A DNA stretch of 15,541 nucleotides from Dictyocoela muelleri. Its lineage: Eukaryota; Microsporidia. Under the pieces are notes generated by a model that ran no database searches, was not told the origin of the DNA, and saw only the letters and a program-made list of their open reading frames with translations. The translations under genes and the position numbers were made by a program. The DNA lies in the NCBI GenBank assembly GCA_016256075.1, contig SDVU01000302.1:1-15541 (forward strand), read 5' to 3'. Below are positions 15,460-15,541 of this stretch, piece after piece (the first letter of the stretch is position 1; each line of letters begins with the position of its first letter).

Positions 15460-15541
15460 GAATATTAATCAACAACAATTTAAATATAATAAATTTATTT
15501 AAAAATAATTTAAATCAAAAATAATTTGATTAAATAAATTA

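Overview
The window looks like a stretch of a very A+T-rich eukaryotic nuclear genome, roughly four-fifths A+T by eye. It holds one convincing intact protein gene in 15.5 kb and is otherwise mostly decayed mobile DNA. My best guess is a large-genome, transposon-rich microsporidian. The grounds are an intronless Asn/Lys-rich secreted protein with in-frame repeat arrays, a start codon very close to a TATA-like box, and remnants of Merlin (IS1016/ISXO2-like), pogo/Tigger-like, MULE-like and hAT-like DNA transposons. No rRNA, conserved housekeeping gene or other taxonomic marker is present, so another A+T-rich eukaryote cannot be excluded.

Layout. 1-96: the 3' tail of a tRNA-headed, SINE-like repeat. 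340-690: TTTAA-type simple sequence. 714-1315: a 602-bp miniature inverted-repeat element with an exact 9-bp target duplication. 1628-1930 (minus): a probable N-terminal fragment of a Merlin-type transposase. 2062-2358 and 2928-3246: two foldback elements, with a weak small-ORF candidate at 2492-2692 between them. 3374-5317 (minus): the one solid gene, a 647-residue protein with a signal peptide, and its promoter region. 5641-5884: a GC-richer segment. 5885-6338: a complete SINE-like copy with A and B boxes. 6373-6453: a perfect 26-bp hairpin. 6482-6763 and 8349-8569: two copies of an unnamed repeat, part of which also lies inverted before the SINE. 7219-7867: a 650-bp foldback. 7972-8361: two adjacent degenerate minisatellites. 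8948-9696 and 9865-10072: two more inverted-repeat elements. 10621: a hAT-like end. About 10900-11340: a MULE-like transposase remnant. 11438-13212: a pogo/Tigger-like element bounded by TA. 13478-14889 (minus): a second SINE-like copy split by a Merlin transposon (13791-14771). 15037: another hAT-like end. 15065-15101: a GC-rich hairpin. 15390-15459: a 19-bp tandem repeat.

There is no operon or pathway here. The biology is one putative secreted, repeat-bearing protein in a transposon graveyard. The SINE-like family and the nested Merlin insertion give a relative order of events. All the recognisable transposases are broken by stops, frame changes or lost catalytic residues.
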